DNA of 29,960 bases, taken from NCBI GenBank assembly GCA_035325905.1, contig DAOKYY010000038.1, positions 1 through 29,960 on the forward strand, in the 5' to 3' direction. Position numbers and translations under genes: made by a program. This DNA comes from DYGX01 sp035325905 (GTDB taxonomy: Bacteria; Chloroflexota; Anaerolineae; Aggregatilineales; Aggregatilineaceae). Positions within the stretch are counted from its first letter, which is position 1, and every line of letters starts with the position of its first letter. The notes under the pieces were generated by a model that ran no database searches, was not told the DNA's origin, and worked only from the letters and a program-made list of their open reading frames with translations. Positions 7,130 to 14,418 of this stretch are shown one piece after another.

Positions 7130-7887
7130 CAGCCAAACCGTCCCGTGACGTAATCCTCGGTCTGCTTGACCAGAGGCTGCCCGAAAATCTGATCGGCGTC
7201 GCCGGTTTCCACGATCTCGCCGTCGAGAATGAACGCGGCGCGCGTCGCGACCCGCGCCGCCTGCTGGACGCTGTGCGGCACCATGATAATCGTGTAGCGT
7301 TGTTTCAGCTCGTGGAGGCTTTCCTCGACCATCGCGGTCGAGAGCGGGTCCAGGCCCGACGTCGGGTTGTCGAGGATCAGCACCTCCGGCTCAAGCGCCA
7401 GGCTGCGCGCGATACACAGCCGCTGTTTCTGCCCGCCGGAGAGCGCCGAGGCCGGGCGGTCAAGGCGGTCTTTGACCTCATTCCACAGCGCGGCCTGGGT
7501 CAGCGACCGCTCGACGCGCATGTCCAGCTCATCGCGGTTGCGGACGCCCGCCATCCGCAGGCCATAGGTCAGGTTCTCGCGGATCGTGCCGGGCAGGGGC
7601 GTCGGAACGGCGAAGACCATCCCGATCCGCCGCCGCAGGTCGATTATGTCCATGCCGCGCTCGAAGATATTCTGCCCGTTGAACAGCACCTGCCCCTGCA
7701 CGGTCGTATTCTCGATCAGGTCGGATAGCCGGTTGAACAGCCTCAGCAACGTGGTCTTTCCGGCGCGCGCCGGTCCGAACAGTACGAAAATCTGGAACGG
7801 CGCGATGTCTAGCGAGACGTTGCGCAGAGCCTCGACCCCGTCGCCATAGGTGAAAAAGACGTTCTGAACCGCGATTTTGGGGTCCAC
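7129..7887 (-). CDS. pstB: Phosphate ABC transporter ATPase PstB, copy 2 (no catalytic glutamate)
   Basis: A 252-residue PstB paralogue. Walker A GPARAGKT (38-45), the signature LSGGQKQRLCIAR (149-161) and H205 are present. Two residues needed for hydrolysis are altered: the Q-loop glutamine is alanine (VFAVPTPLP, A93), and the Walker B glutamate is asparagine (VLILDNPTSGLDP, D173 then N174). The H-loop is also preceded by proline (MVPH rather than VTH). Alone it should bind ATP but hydrolyse it poorly. It follows pstA by 6 nt and overlaps pstB1 by one base, so the two ATPases should be made in equal amounts. Best read as the partner of PstB1 in an asymmetric ATPase dimer; a regulatory role is an alternative. 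Confidence 0.9.
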   Translation of the reverse strand: MDPKIAVQNVFFTYGDGVEALRNVSLDIAPFQIFVLFGPARAGKTTLLRLFNRLSDLIENTTVQGQVLFNGQNIFERGMDIIDLRRRIGMVFAVPTPLPGTIRENLTYGLRMAGVRNRDELDMRVERSLTQAALWNEVKDRLDRPASALSGGQKQRLCIARSLALEPEVLILDNPTSGLDPLSTAMVEESLHELKQRYTIIMVPHSVQQAARVATRAAFILDGEIVETGDADQIFGQPLVKQTEDYVTGRFG

Positions 7888-7893
7888 GGCGGC

Positions 7894-8739
7894 CTACCAG
7901 TCCCGGCGCCGCCGCATCCGCGTGCGGATCACGGTAGCGACCAGCGTCAGCGATAGCACGAGCAGCAGCAGCACGAGCGCCGTGCCGTACTGCACCGAAA
8001 GCGGCATCCCCGGCACCTGCGTCGAGATGACGTACAGGTGATAGGGCAGCGCCATCGTCTGATCCGAGACGGAACCCGGCAGCGACGGCAGATAGAACGC
8101 GGCGACGGTGAACAGAATCGGGGCGGTTTCTCCGGCGGCGCGGCTCAGGCCGAGGATCACGCCGGTGATGATGCCGGGCATGGCGTGGGGCAGCACCTGG
8201 TGGCGGATCGTCTGCCAGCGCGTCGCGCCGAGGCTCTGGCTCACCAGCCGGAATTCGCGCGGGACGGACAGGATCGCTTCTTCTGCCGTGCTGATCACGA
8301 CCGGCAGCGTCATGATCCCCAGCGTTAGCGACCCCGCCACAATCGACGTGCCGAATTGGAGAAACAGCACGAATGCGCCCAGCCCAAACAGCCCGTAGAC
8401 AATCGAAGGGATTCCGGCCAGGTTGACGATTGCCAGTCGCACCCAGCGCGTCAGCCGGGTATCCTTCGCGTATTCCGCCAGGTAAATCGCGGCGCCGATT
8501 GCCAGCGGAAGGCAGACAATCGCCGTGCCCAGCGTCAGGATCAGCGTGCCGAGGATGGCGGGCATAATCCCGCCCTCGGTCATGCCATTGCGCGGGCGGG
8601 CGGTGATGAATTCCCAGCTCAACGCGCCAGCGCCCTGGACCACAATGAACAGGATGACCAGCACGATCGGAATGACGACCAGCGCCGCCGCGCCGGTGAT
8701 GGCCGCGACCGCCAGCTTCTGCGTTTGCTGCCGCTTCAT
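7894..8739 (-). CDS. pstA: Phosphate ABC transporter permease PstA
   Basis: A 281-residue membrane permease that with PstC forms the phosphate channel. Six hydrophobic segments can be seen, beginning with a helix near residues 10-38 (AVAAITGAAALVVIPIVLVILFIVV). PstA marks include GGIMPAILGTLILT, AIYLAEYA, GIPSIVYGLFGLGAFV, the EAA-loop region VPREFRLVSQSLGATRWQTIRHQVLPHAMPGI, and SRAAGETAPILFT. Its ATG overlaps the end of pstC (ATGA), and pstB2 begins 6 nt after it. Confidence 0.95.
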   Translation of the reverse strand: MKRQQTQKLAVAAITGAAALVVIPIVLVILFIVVQGAGALSWEFITARPRNGMTEGGIMPAILGTLILTLGTAIVCLPLAIGAAIYLAEYAKDTRLTRWVRLAIVNLAGIPSIVYGLFGLGAFVLFLQFGTSIVAGSLTLGIMTLPVVISTAEEAILSVPREFRLVSQSLGATRWQTIRHQVLPHAMPGIITGVILGLSRAAGETAPILFTVAAFYLPSLPGSVSDQTMALPYHLYVISTQVPGMPLSVQYGTALVLLLLVLSLTLVATVIRTRMRRRRDW

Positions 8740-9698
8740 ACCTGGCCCCCTCGCCGCCGCACGACAGAGCCGACTAACCGGCCCGCCACGAGGTTGATCG
8801 CGAACGTCACCACGAACAGCACAATCCCGATCCCGAACAGCACGCTATAGTGCAGGCTGCCCTGCGCGACCTCGCCCATTTCTGCCGCGATGGTCGCGGT
8901 CATGGTGCGGACCGGGCTGAGCGGCAGGTCCAGGCCCAGGTCGGGCACGAACGCGGCGTTGCCCGTGACCATCATGACCGCCATCGTCTCGCCGATGGCG
9001 CGCCCGATGCCCAGCATGACCGCCATCGCCAGCCCGGAGCGGGCGGCAGGCAGCACGACCCGCCAGATCGTCTGCCACTGCGTCGCGCCGATGGCTAGCG
9101 CTCCATCACGGTACTCCTTCGGCACGGCGTAGAGCGCATCTTCTGAGATGCTGATAATCGTCGGCAGCGCCATGTACGCCAGGATCAGGGAGCCGGTCAG
9201 CGCGGTCAGCCCGGTCGGTGCGCCGAGACTCTGGATGATCGGCGCCAGCGTCACCCACCCCAGGAAGCCAAGCACAATCGAGGGGATGCCCGCCAGCACT
9301 TCGACCAGCGGCTTGAGAATTTCGCGCTGCCAGCGCGGGGCGATCTCACCCATGTAGATCGCGGTCGTCAGGCCGAGCGGAACTGCGATGATGATCGACC
9401 CGGCGGTGACTATCAGCGAGCCGACCAGCAGCGGCCACAGCCCGTACAGCCCCTCAATCGGGTACCAGCGGCTGCTGAACAACTGACGCAGCGGGATGTC
9501 GAGAAAGGTCGGCAGCCCCTCGCGCACCAGGAACAGGAAGATCAGCCCGACAATCGCGATCGTCGAGACCCCGGCAAGGCGGATCATCAGCTCGATGACC
9601 GTCTCGGACCATCCGCGACGTAGCCAGGTGCGCGCCGGGCGGGCGCGCAGGGCGGCTTGCGCGTAGCGTTCTCTGGCGAACTCGGTCAGGTTAGCCAT
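8736..9698 (-). CDS. pstC: Phosphate ABC transporter permease PstC
   Basis: A 320-residue permease, partner of PstA. After an arginine-rich cytoplasmic N-terminus (about residues 1-30) come six helices. Family marks: LYGLWPLLVGSLIVT, TAIYMGEIAP, AGIPSIVLGFLGWV, the EAA-type loop VPKEYRDGALAIGATQWQTIWRVVLPAARSG, and GRAIGETMAVMMVTGN. It begins 3 nt after the pstS stop and overlaps pstA by 4 bp, so the order is pstS-pstC-pstA as in most bacteria. Confidence 0.95.
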   Translation of the reverse strand: MANLTEFARERYAQAALRARPARTWLRRGWSETVIELMIRLAGVSTIAIVGLIFLFLVREGLPTFLDIPLRQLFSSRWYPIEGLYGLWPLLVGSLIVTAGSIIIAVPLGLTTAIYMGEIAPRWQREILKPLVEVLAGIPSIVLGFLGWVTLAPIIQSLGAPTGLTALTGSLILAYMALPTIISISEDALYAVPKEYRDGALAIGATQWQTIWRVVLPAARSGLAMAVMLGIGRAIGETMAVMMVTGNAAFVPDLGLDLPLSPVRTMTATIAAEMGEVAQGSLHYSVLFGIGIVLFVVTFAINLVAGRLVGSVVRRRGGQV

Positions 9699-9701
9699 CG
9701 C

Positions 9702-10631
9702 CTACTCCTCACCCGCTGGCGCGCTGATCGGCACGAAGCCCAGGTCTGCGACGATTGCCTGCCCTTCGGGGCTGAGAATCCAGCCCAGGTAGTCGGCAAT
9801 CGCGCCGGTGGGCTGGCCCGCCGTGATCATGTACAGGTTGCGCGACAGCGCGTAGCTGCCATCGGCGGCAGTCTCGACCGAGGGGAGCACGTAGGGCGAG
9901 GCGCCGTCACGCGCGACGGCGACGACTTTCTCGCTGTCCGTTACGTAGCCCAGCCCGTCGTAGCCGATCGCGTTAACGTTGCGGCTGACTTCGCTGGTGA
10001 TCCCGACCGACGAGGGCATCATCAGCGTGCTGGCGGCGAAGATGTCCGTGTTGTCGCTGTCGCCCAGGCGGATGACTTCTTCCAGGAAGTAGACATGCGT
10101 GCCGGAGTTGCTCTCGCGCGAGACGAGCACGATCGGCGCGTCGCGTCCGCCGACCTCTTTCCAGTTGGTGATGCGCCCGGTGAAGATGTCCGAAAGCTGC
10201 GGGAGCGTAAGCTGATCGACCGGGTTGTCATGATGGATGATCACGGCCAGCGCGTCGATGGCGACGGTGAACTCGACCGGCTCGATCCCCTGGGCGCGCG
10301 CAGCTTCAATTTCGTCGGGCTTAATGTCACGCGAGGCGTTGGCGATGTCCACCGTCCCGTTGATCAGCGCCGCGATCCCGGTGCCCGATCCGCCGCCTGT
10401 GACTGCGATCGCCACGTCCGGGGCCACCTTCTGGTATCCCTCGGCCCAGGCCAGCGCGACATTCACAAGCGTATCGGAGCCTTTGTTCTGAATAGCGCGG
10501 GAGGCCGCGCCGGGGTCGTCGCCGGAGGCGGACGACGCGCAGCCGCTCAACGCAGCCCACGCCAGGACGGCAAGCAGCAGCCCGCCGGCCCATCCCCTGC
10601 GACGCCGCGCGCGGAGAGGTGCTTTCGCCAT
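9702..10631 (-). CDS. pstS: Phosphate-binding lipoprotein PstS
   Basis: A 309-residue phosphate-binding protein that delivers phosphate to PstC/PstA. The N-terminus is a lipoprotein signal: a basic stretch (RARRRRGW), a hydrophobic core and lipobox LSGC with C31. The mature chain has phosphate-pocket signatures NKGSDTLVN (about 49-57), GGGSGTG (about 79-85), ASRDIK, and the SRESNSGTHVYF loop. The ATG at 10631 is used although the AAGGAG on the minus strand (10653-10658) is 21 nt away, too far to be ideal; the GTG just after that AAGGAG is out of frame. First gene of the operon, downstream of a candidate Pho box. Confidence 0.95.
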   Translation of the reverse strand: MAKAPLRARRRRGWAGGLLLAVLAWAALSGCASSASGDDPGAASRAIQNKGSDTLVNVALAWAEGYQKVAPDVAIAVTGGGSGTGIAALINGTVDIANASRDIKPDEIEAARAQGIEPVEFTVAIDALAVIIHHDNPVDQLTLPQLSDIFTGRITNWKEVGGRDAPIVLVSRESNSGTHVYFLEEVIRLGDSDNTDIFAASTLMMPSSVGITSEVSRNVNAIGYDGLGYVTDSEKVVAVARDGASPYVLPSVETAADGSYALSRNLYMITAGQPTGAIADYLGWILSPEGQAIVADLGFVPISAPAGEE

Positions 10632-10685
10632 ACGCGCCGGGTGCCCCGGCCACTCCTTTTGTCGATCCCCATCCCACCGGTACAG

Positions 10686-10763
10686 ACTATACTCACCGCA
10701 GGTTGGGCGGACGTTTAGCGGCGGTTAACGGCCCTTAAAATCTTGGTAAAAGTTCTTTAATCT
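10686..10763 (-). promoter_or_regulatory. pst promoter with candidate Pho box
   Basis: On the minus strand a -10 hexamer TATAGT lies at 10691-10686, about 55 nt before pstS. Upstream are five degenerate hexamers, TTAAAG, TTTACC, TTTAAG, TTAACC and CTAAAC. Their TA cores lie at 10759, 10748, 10737, 10727 and 10717, that is, spaced 11, 11, 10 and 10 bp. The last unit covers the expected -35 position, where there is no TTGACA-like sequence. Phased direct repeats replacing the -35 are typical of PhoB/PhoP boxes, so activation under phosphate limitation is likely. The repeats are read directly; the regulator is inferred. Confidence 0.6.
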
Positions 10764-10776
10764 CGGACTGCAATCC

Positions 10777-10807
10777 GGCGGCGCCGCGTGCCCTACGCGG
10801 CGCCGCC
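10777..10807. promoter_or_regulatory. Perfect GC palindrome in the divergent pstS/STAND promoter region
   Basis: A perfect 12-bp inverted repeat, GGCGGCGCCGCG (10777-10788) with CGCGGCGCCGCC (10796-10807), surrounds a 7-nt loop. It lies between the candidate Pho box and the TATAAT of the plus-strand gene. There is no T-run on either side, so it is not a normal terminator; an operator or an insulator between divergent promoters is possible. Confidence 0.5.
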
Positions 10808-10829
10808 GCGTTAAGGACGTAAGTTTGAG

Positions 10830-10835
10830 TATAAT
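10830..10835 (+). promoter_or_regulatory. -10 element of the STAND NTPase gene
   Basis: A perfect TATAAT at 10830-10835 is the only clear -10 upstream of the gene. No good -35 is seen; TTAAGG at 10811-10816 is too close and the ideal position is within the GC palindrome. Transcription would start near 10842, giving a leader of about 74 nt to the ATG at 10916, or an almost leaderless message if the ATG at 10847 is used. Confidence 0.45.
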
Positions 10836-10915
10836 GAAGATGAGCCATGACCCGGTGTGTGCCTGCGCGGCTGGGTCCGGCGACGCCTGCTATCGCCACC
10901 GACACGGCGGCTACT

Positions 10916-13291
10916 ATGACGACCGATTTGCATGTCTTCATCAGCTCCAAGATGCACGAGCTGGCGCCGGAGCGCGAGGCGGTCCGCGACGTGCTCGCCG
11001 CGCTGGACCACGAGCTGGTTACGCTGCGCGCCTGGACCTTCGAGGCGGATGCCCCCGCCGCCGACCGCTCGATCCGCGAGGTGTACCTTGACGCGCTTAA
11101 ACGGTCGGCGCTGTATATCGGGCTGTTCTGGAACGAGTACGGCGAGTGGACCATTGACGAGTTCGAGCGCGCCAGCGAGTGGGGCATCGACCGCCATATC
11201 TACGTCAAAGACATCGACTCAGCGCGGCGCGACCCGCGCCTGCGCGCGTTTCTCGAAGCGCAGAGCGACGTGATCGCGGGTATCACGCCCAAGTGGTTTA
11301 AGACGCCGGACGAGCTGCGCGAGCAGGTCCGTCGCTCGCTGGCGGTCTGGCTGCAAGACCGCCTCGCGCGCCGGCCGGGGGCGACCAGCGCCGTGCTGGC
11401 CGGCGAGAGCGACGAGGTCCCGAATCTGCCGCGCAAGTTGATTGGTCGCCAAATCATGGTCGAGCGCGTGCGCGGGCTGCTGCAAGATGGGGGCCGCGTT
11501 CTGCTGCAAGGCTTCAGCGGCATGGGCAAATCGGCGCTGGCCGCGACGGTCGCCGCCGGGTGGATCGAGGACGGGCAGGGCGCGGCGCTCTGGCTGCACG
11601 CGGGCAGCGAACCGGCGCGTAGCCTGTGCGAGGCGCTGGCGCGCCCGCTCGACGGGCTTCCGGCCGTCGCCAGCGCGGCGGACGCCGAGCGCCCGAAGGT
11701 GCTGCGCCGCCTGCTGGCTGAGTCGGGCGTGACCTTGCTCGTGCTCGACGACGTGTGGGATGGTCCGGCGCTGTTCGAGGTGCTCAAAGCGGCGCCGCGC
11801 CAGTTGAGCGTCCTCGTCACCTCGCAGCACCGCTACGCGCTGGACAGCATCGTCGAGGTGGGCCGCCTGGAACCGGCGGATGCCCGCGCCGCGCTGGCGT
11901 ACTACGCCGGGCGGCCCGATGAGCCAGACGACGCTGCCGGCGAACTGTGCCGCCAGCTGGGCTATCACGCTTTCGCGCTCGAAGTCGCTGGGAAGATGCT
12001 CAAAGTTGACCAGATCGGCACGCCCGCGCTGCTGCGCCAGATCGCGACCGCGCCACACGCTCTGGCGATGCCCGGCGCGTTTGCGGAAGAAGGCCGCTCC
12101 AGCATCACCGAGCTGTTGAACGCCAGCCTGTATGCGCTCGACGACCAGACGCGCCAGGTGTTCCTGGCGTTCGGCGCGCTGTTCGCGCCCGGCGTCACGG
12201 TCGAGCTGGCCGCGCGCCTGATGGGGCGCGACGAGACGGCGACCGCCGGCGCGCTGACCGTGCTGCACCGGCGCGGGCTGGCCGAGCGAGCGCCGGAAGC
12301 GGGCGCGCGCCCGGCGCTGTACCGCGTGCACGACCTCGCCTACAGCTACGCCGCGACGATCGCGGCGCGGCAGGGGCGCGATCGCGGCGCGGTCGTGACG
12401 GCGTGCCGCGCGTTCGTTGCGGCGCACGCGGCGGACATCGAGGCGCTCGACGTGGAGATCGGCAATATCCTCGGCGCCGCCGAGCACGCCGCGCAAACCG
12501 GCGATCGTGTCGCGCTGGTTGAGATCATGCTCGCGCTGAGCGGCTCGTATCTCGCGACGCGCGGGCACTCGCTGGCGTTTCTGCGCCTGATAGACGAAGC
12601 GATTGAGGCGGCAGCGGCGCTCGGCCCGGACTACGACGAGACACGGCACGTGCTGTTTGGCAAGCGCGGCAACGCGGCCTACGATCGCGGCGATCTGCCG
12701 CGCGCGCTGGACGCCTACCAGCAGGCGCTGGAGATCGCGCGTCGCCTGGGGCGGCCTGACCGCGAGGCGCTGCTGCTGTGCGCGGTCGGCAAGGTCCGCG
12801 CTGACCAGCGCGCCGACGACGCGCCCGCCTGCTTCGAGGCGGCGTACCAGATCGCGCAGGACCTGGGCGACGGCTATCTGCTGGCGTTCGTGCTGGAGCA
12901 CCAGGGCTATTATGCCCAGTCGCGCGGCGACTGCGCGGCGGCGCGCGACTATTTCGCCGAGGAAGTCACGCTCGCCGAAGGATTGGGCGACGCCGAGGCC
13001 CACTTCTTCGCGCTGCTCAATCTCGGCTCGGCAGAGCATGTGCTCGGCCAGTACGCCGAGGCGCTGGATCATCACCGTCGCGCGCTGGCGATCGCCGTCG
13101 AGCAGGATAACCGCATCTTTCGCGCGCACGCGCTCCAGTCGATGGGGGAGGACTATCACCGCCTGGAGGACCCGGTTCAAGCGCGAGAGTGTTTCGACCG
13201 CGCGCTGGCGCTGTTCCGCGAGAGCGGCATGAACGCTAAGGCAGCGGAAGTGACCGCATACATGCAGTCCGCGAACTATCCCGTCAGCTAG
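10916..13291 (+). CDS. STAND NTPase: DUF4062, NB-ARC and TPR domains
   Basis: A 791-residue multidomain cytoplasmic protein. Residues about 4-90 are a DUF4062 domain (LHVFISSKMHELAPER, WTFEADAPAADRS, YIGLFWNEYG). An NB-ARC-type ATPase module follows: Walker A GFSGMGKSA (about 199-207), Walker B LLVLDDVWD (aspartates near 278-279), a sensor region LVTSQHRY near 300, and a GLPLAL-like LGYHAFAL near 345. After a winged-helix-like linker, residues about 560-780 form TPR-type helical repeats (for example GDLPRALDAYQQALEIA and GQYAEALDHHRRALAIA). Such STAND proteins are signal-gated switches; some serve in defence or transcription control. The start is uncertain: the frame is open from an ATG at 10847, but DUF4062 begins right after 10916. 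A secreted protease gene follows after 32 nt. Confidence 0.85.
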   Translation: MTTDLHVFISSKMHELAPEREAVRDVLAALDHELVTLRAWTFEADAPAADRSIREVYLDALKRSALYIGLFWNEYGEWTIDEFERASEWGIDRHIYVKDIDSARRDPRLRAFLEAQSDVIAGITPKWFKTPDELREQVRRSLAVWLQDRLARRPGATSAVLAGESDEVPNLPRKLIGRQIMVERVRGLLQDGGRVLLQGFSGMGKSALAATVAAGWIEDGQGAALWLHAGSEPARSLCEALARPLDGLPAVASAADAERPKVLRRLLAESGVTLLVLDDVWDGPALFEVLKAAPRQLSVLVTSQHRYALDSIVEVGRLEPADARAALAYYAGRPDEPDDAAGELCRQLGYHAFALEVAGKMLKVDQIGTPALLRQIATAPHALAMPGAFAEEGRSSITELLNASLYALDDQTRQVFLAFGALFAPGVTVELAARLMGRDETATAGALTVLHRRGLAERAPEAGARPALYRVHDLAYSYAATIAARQGRDRGAVVTACRAFVAAHAADIEALDVEIGNILGAAEHAAQTGDRVALVEIMLALSGSYLATRGHSLAFLRLIDEAIEAAAALGPDYDETRHVLFGKRGNAAYDRGDLPRALDAYQQALEIARRLGRPDREALLLCAVGKVRADQRADDAPACFEAAYQIAQDLGDGYLLAFVLEHQGYYAQSRGDCAAARDYFAEEVTLAEGLGDAEAHFFALLNLGSAEHVLGQYAEALDHHRRALAIAVEQDNRIFRAHALQSMGEDYHRLEDPVQARECFDRALALFRESGMNAKAAEVTAYMQSANYPVS

Positions 13292-13323
13292 CCGGCCGCT
13301 GGCCGGAGAAGAGGCACCCTGCC

Positions 13324-14418
13324 ATGCCACGCACACTGACCGCCCTGTTCGTGATGCTCCGCCTACTCGTGATCATTGCGCTCGCGGGAGCCGCGATCCC
13401 GGCTGGGGCCGGAGCGGCCCGCGCCCTGGGCGCGCACCAGGTGGTGATTCTGGTGGCCGACGACTTCACCAGCCCGGACCTGGCCGACCTTGCTGGCCGC
13501 ACTTATGACCCTGGCGCGACGTGCGCGGTCAGCCTGGAGGGGCAGGCTTTCGCGGTGCGCGGCGTCTCGGCGGCGCCGATCCCGGCGCCACACGGCGAGC
13601 TGGTCATGGCCGAGCTTGAAGAGCTGGTGGCAGACGCCAACGCGGCCGATTTTATCCGCCTGGTGCCAGTCGATATTCACGGCGCGGCGACGGATGTCGT
13701 CGCCCAGCGGATCGAGGACGCGCTCGACGCGCACCCGGCTGACGTCTACATGCTGAACATGAGCTTCGCGCTGATCCCGTGCGAGTATCTGACGGCTTTC
13801 GCGGAGTTCGGCGGGCAGCTTCTCAGCGCGCGCGACGCCAAAGACCTAAACCGCTATCGCGGCATCTTTCAGCGCGCGGTGCTGTTCTACGACGGCACGG
13901 TCTTCCCGGTGATGTCGCAGAAGGCGCAGCAGGCGACCGATCTCGACCCGCTTCAGAGCCTGCTGGCGGATCGCCCGGATGTCATTCCCGTCGCGGCGGC
14001 GGGCAACTTCGGGCTGGACTTCCCGTTCTGGCCCGGCGCGTGGGGCCAGGTGATCAGCGTCAGCGCCAGCCAGGGGATGGGCTACCACGCCGGAGCGCCC
14101 TGGGACAAGAAAAAAGACACGCCGCTGCTCACCGCTGAATCGCAAAGCCCCGGCCAGCAGAAGCGCATCTCGAATTATGGCGAAGTGATGATGCCGGGCG
14201 AGTACGCGAGCGATTTCGGCCCGGTCAGCGGGACGTCGTTCGCCGCGCCGCGCCTGAGCGTCGCCCTGGCGCTCTACGCCTCGGATGTAGGGCCGTCGAT
14301 CTGCCGAGACTCGGACGGCAACCCCGCGCTCGCCTCTGGCGACTGGGACAACCGGACGTTGCAAGCGGCGGCGCAGGCGTCTTGCCCGGCGCTGGCGCCC
14401 TATCTGCCGCAGCCGTAG
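13324..14418 (+). CDS. Secreted subtilisin-like (S8) serine protease, divergent
   Basis: A 364-residue protein with an N-terminal signal peptide (hydrophobic core about 5-24, likely cleavage near AGAARA-LG), so it should act outside the membrane. Subtilase landmarks occur in the right order. The aspartate region is ILVADDF (D46/D47, not the usual DTG), the histidine region is PHGELV (H90), the DVYMLNMSFAL strand is followed by the oxyanion asparagine in AAAGNFG (N228), and the nucleophile is in GTSFAAP (S305). There is no evident propeptide, and the protein is compact. GAGAAGAGG upstream gives a reasonable ribosome site. It is probably co-transcribed with the STAND gene 32 nt upstream, but the two products would sit on opposite sides of the membrane. 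Its TAG stop is the first triplet of the decamer repeat that follows. Confidence 0.8.
   Translation: MPRTLTALFVMLRLLVIIALAGAAIPAGAGAARALGAHQVVILVADDFTSPDLADLAGRTYDPGATCAVSLEGQAFAVRGVSAAPIPAPHGELVMAELEELVADANAADFIRLVPVDIHGAATDVVAQRIEDALDAHPADVYMLNMSFALIPCEYLTAFAEFGGQLLSARDAKDLNRYRGIFQRAVLFYDGTVFPVMSQKAQQATDLDPLQSLLADRPDVIPVAAAGNFGLDFPFWPGAWGQVISVSASQGMGYHAGAPWDKKKDTPLLTAESQSPGQQKRISNYGEVMMPGEYASDFGPVSGTSFAAPRLSVALALYASDVGPSICRDSDGNPALASGDWDNRTLQAAAQASCPALAPYLPQP

Noticed and set aside
7129..7887. PstB2 as a pseudogene
   Set aside because: The frame is full length, the changes are confined to hydrolysis residues, the signature is perfect, and the partner has the reciprocal change; this looks selected rather than decayed.
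11219..13336. A long open frame on the minus strand opposite the STAND gene
   Set aside because: It is a shadow caused by high GC in the third codon position; it is rich in arginine and shows no family features, while the plus-strand frame has clear domains.
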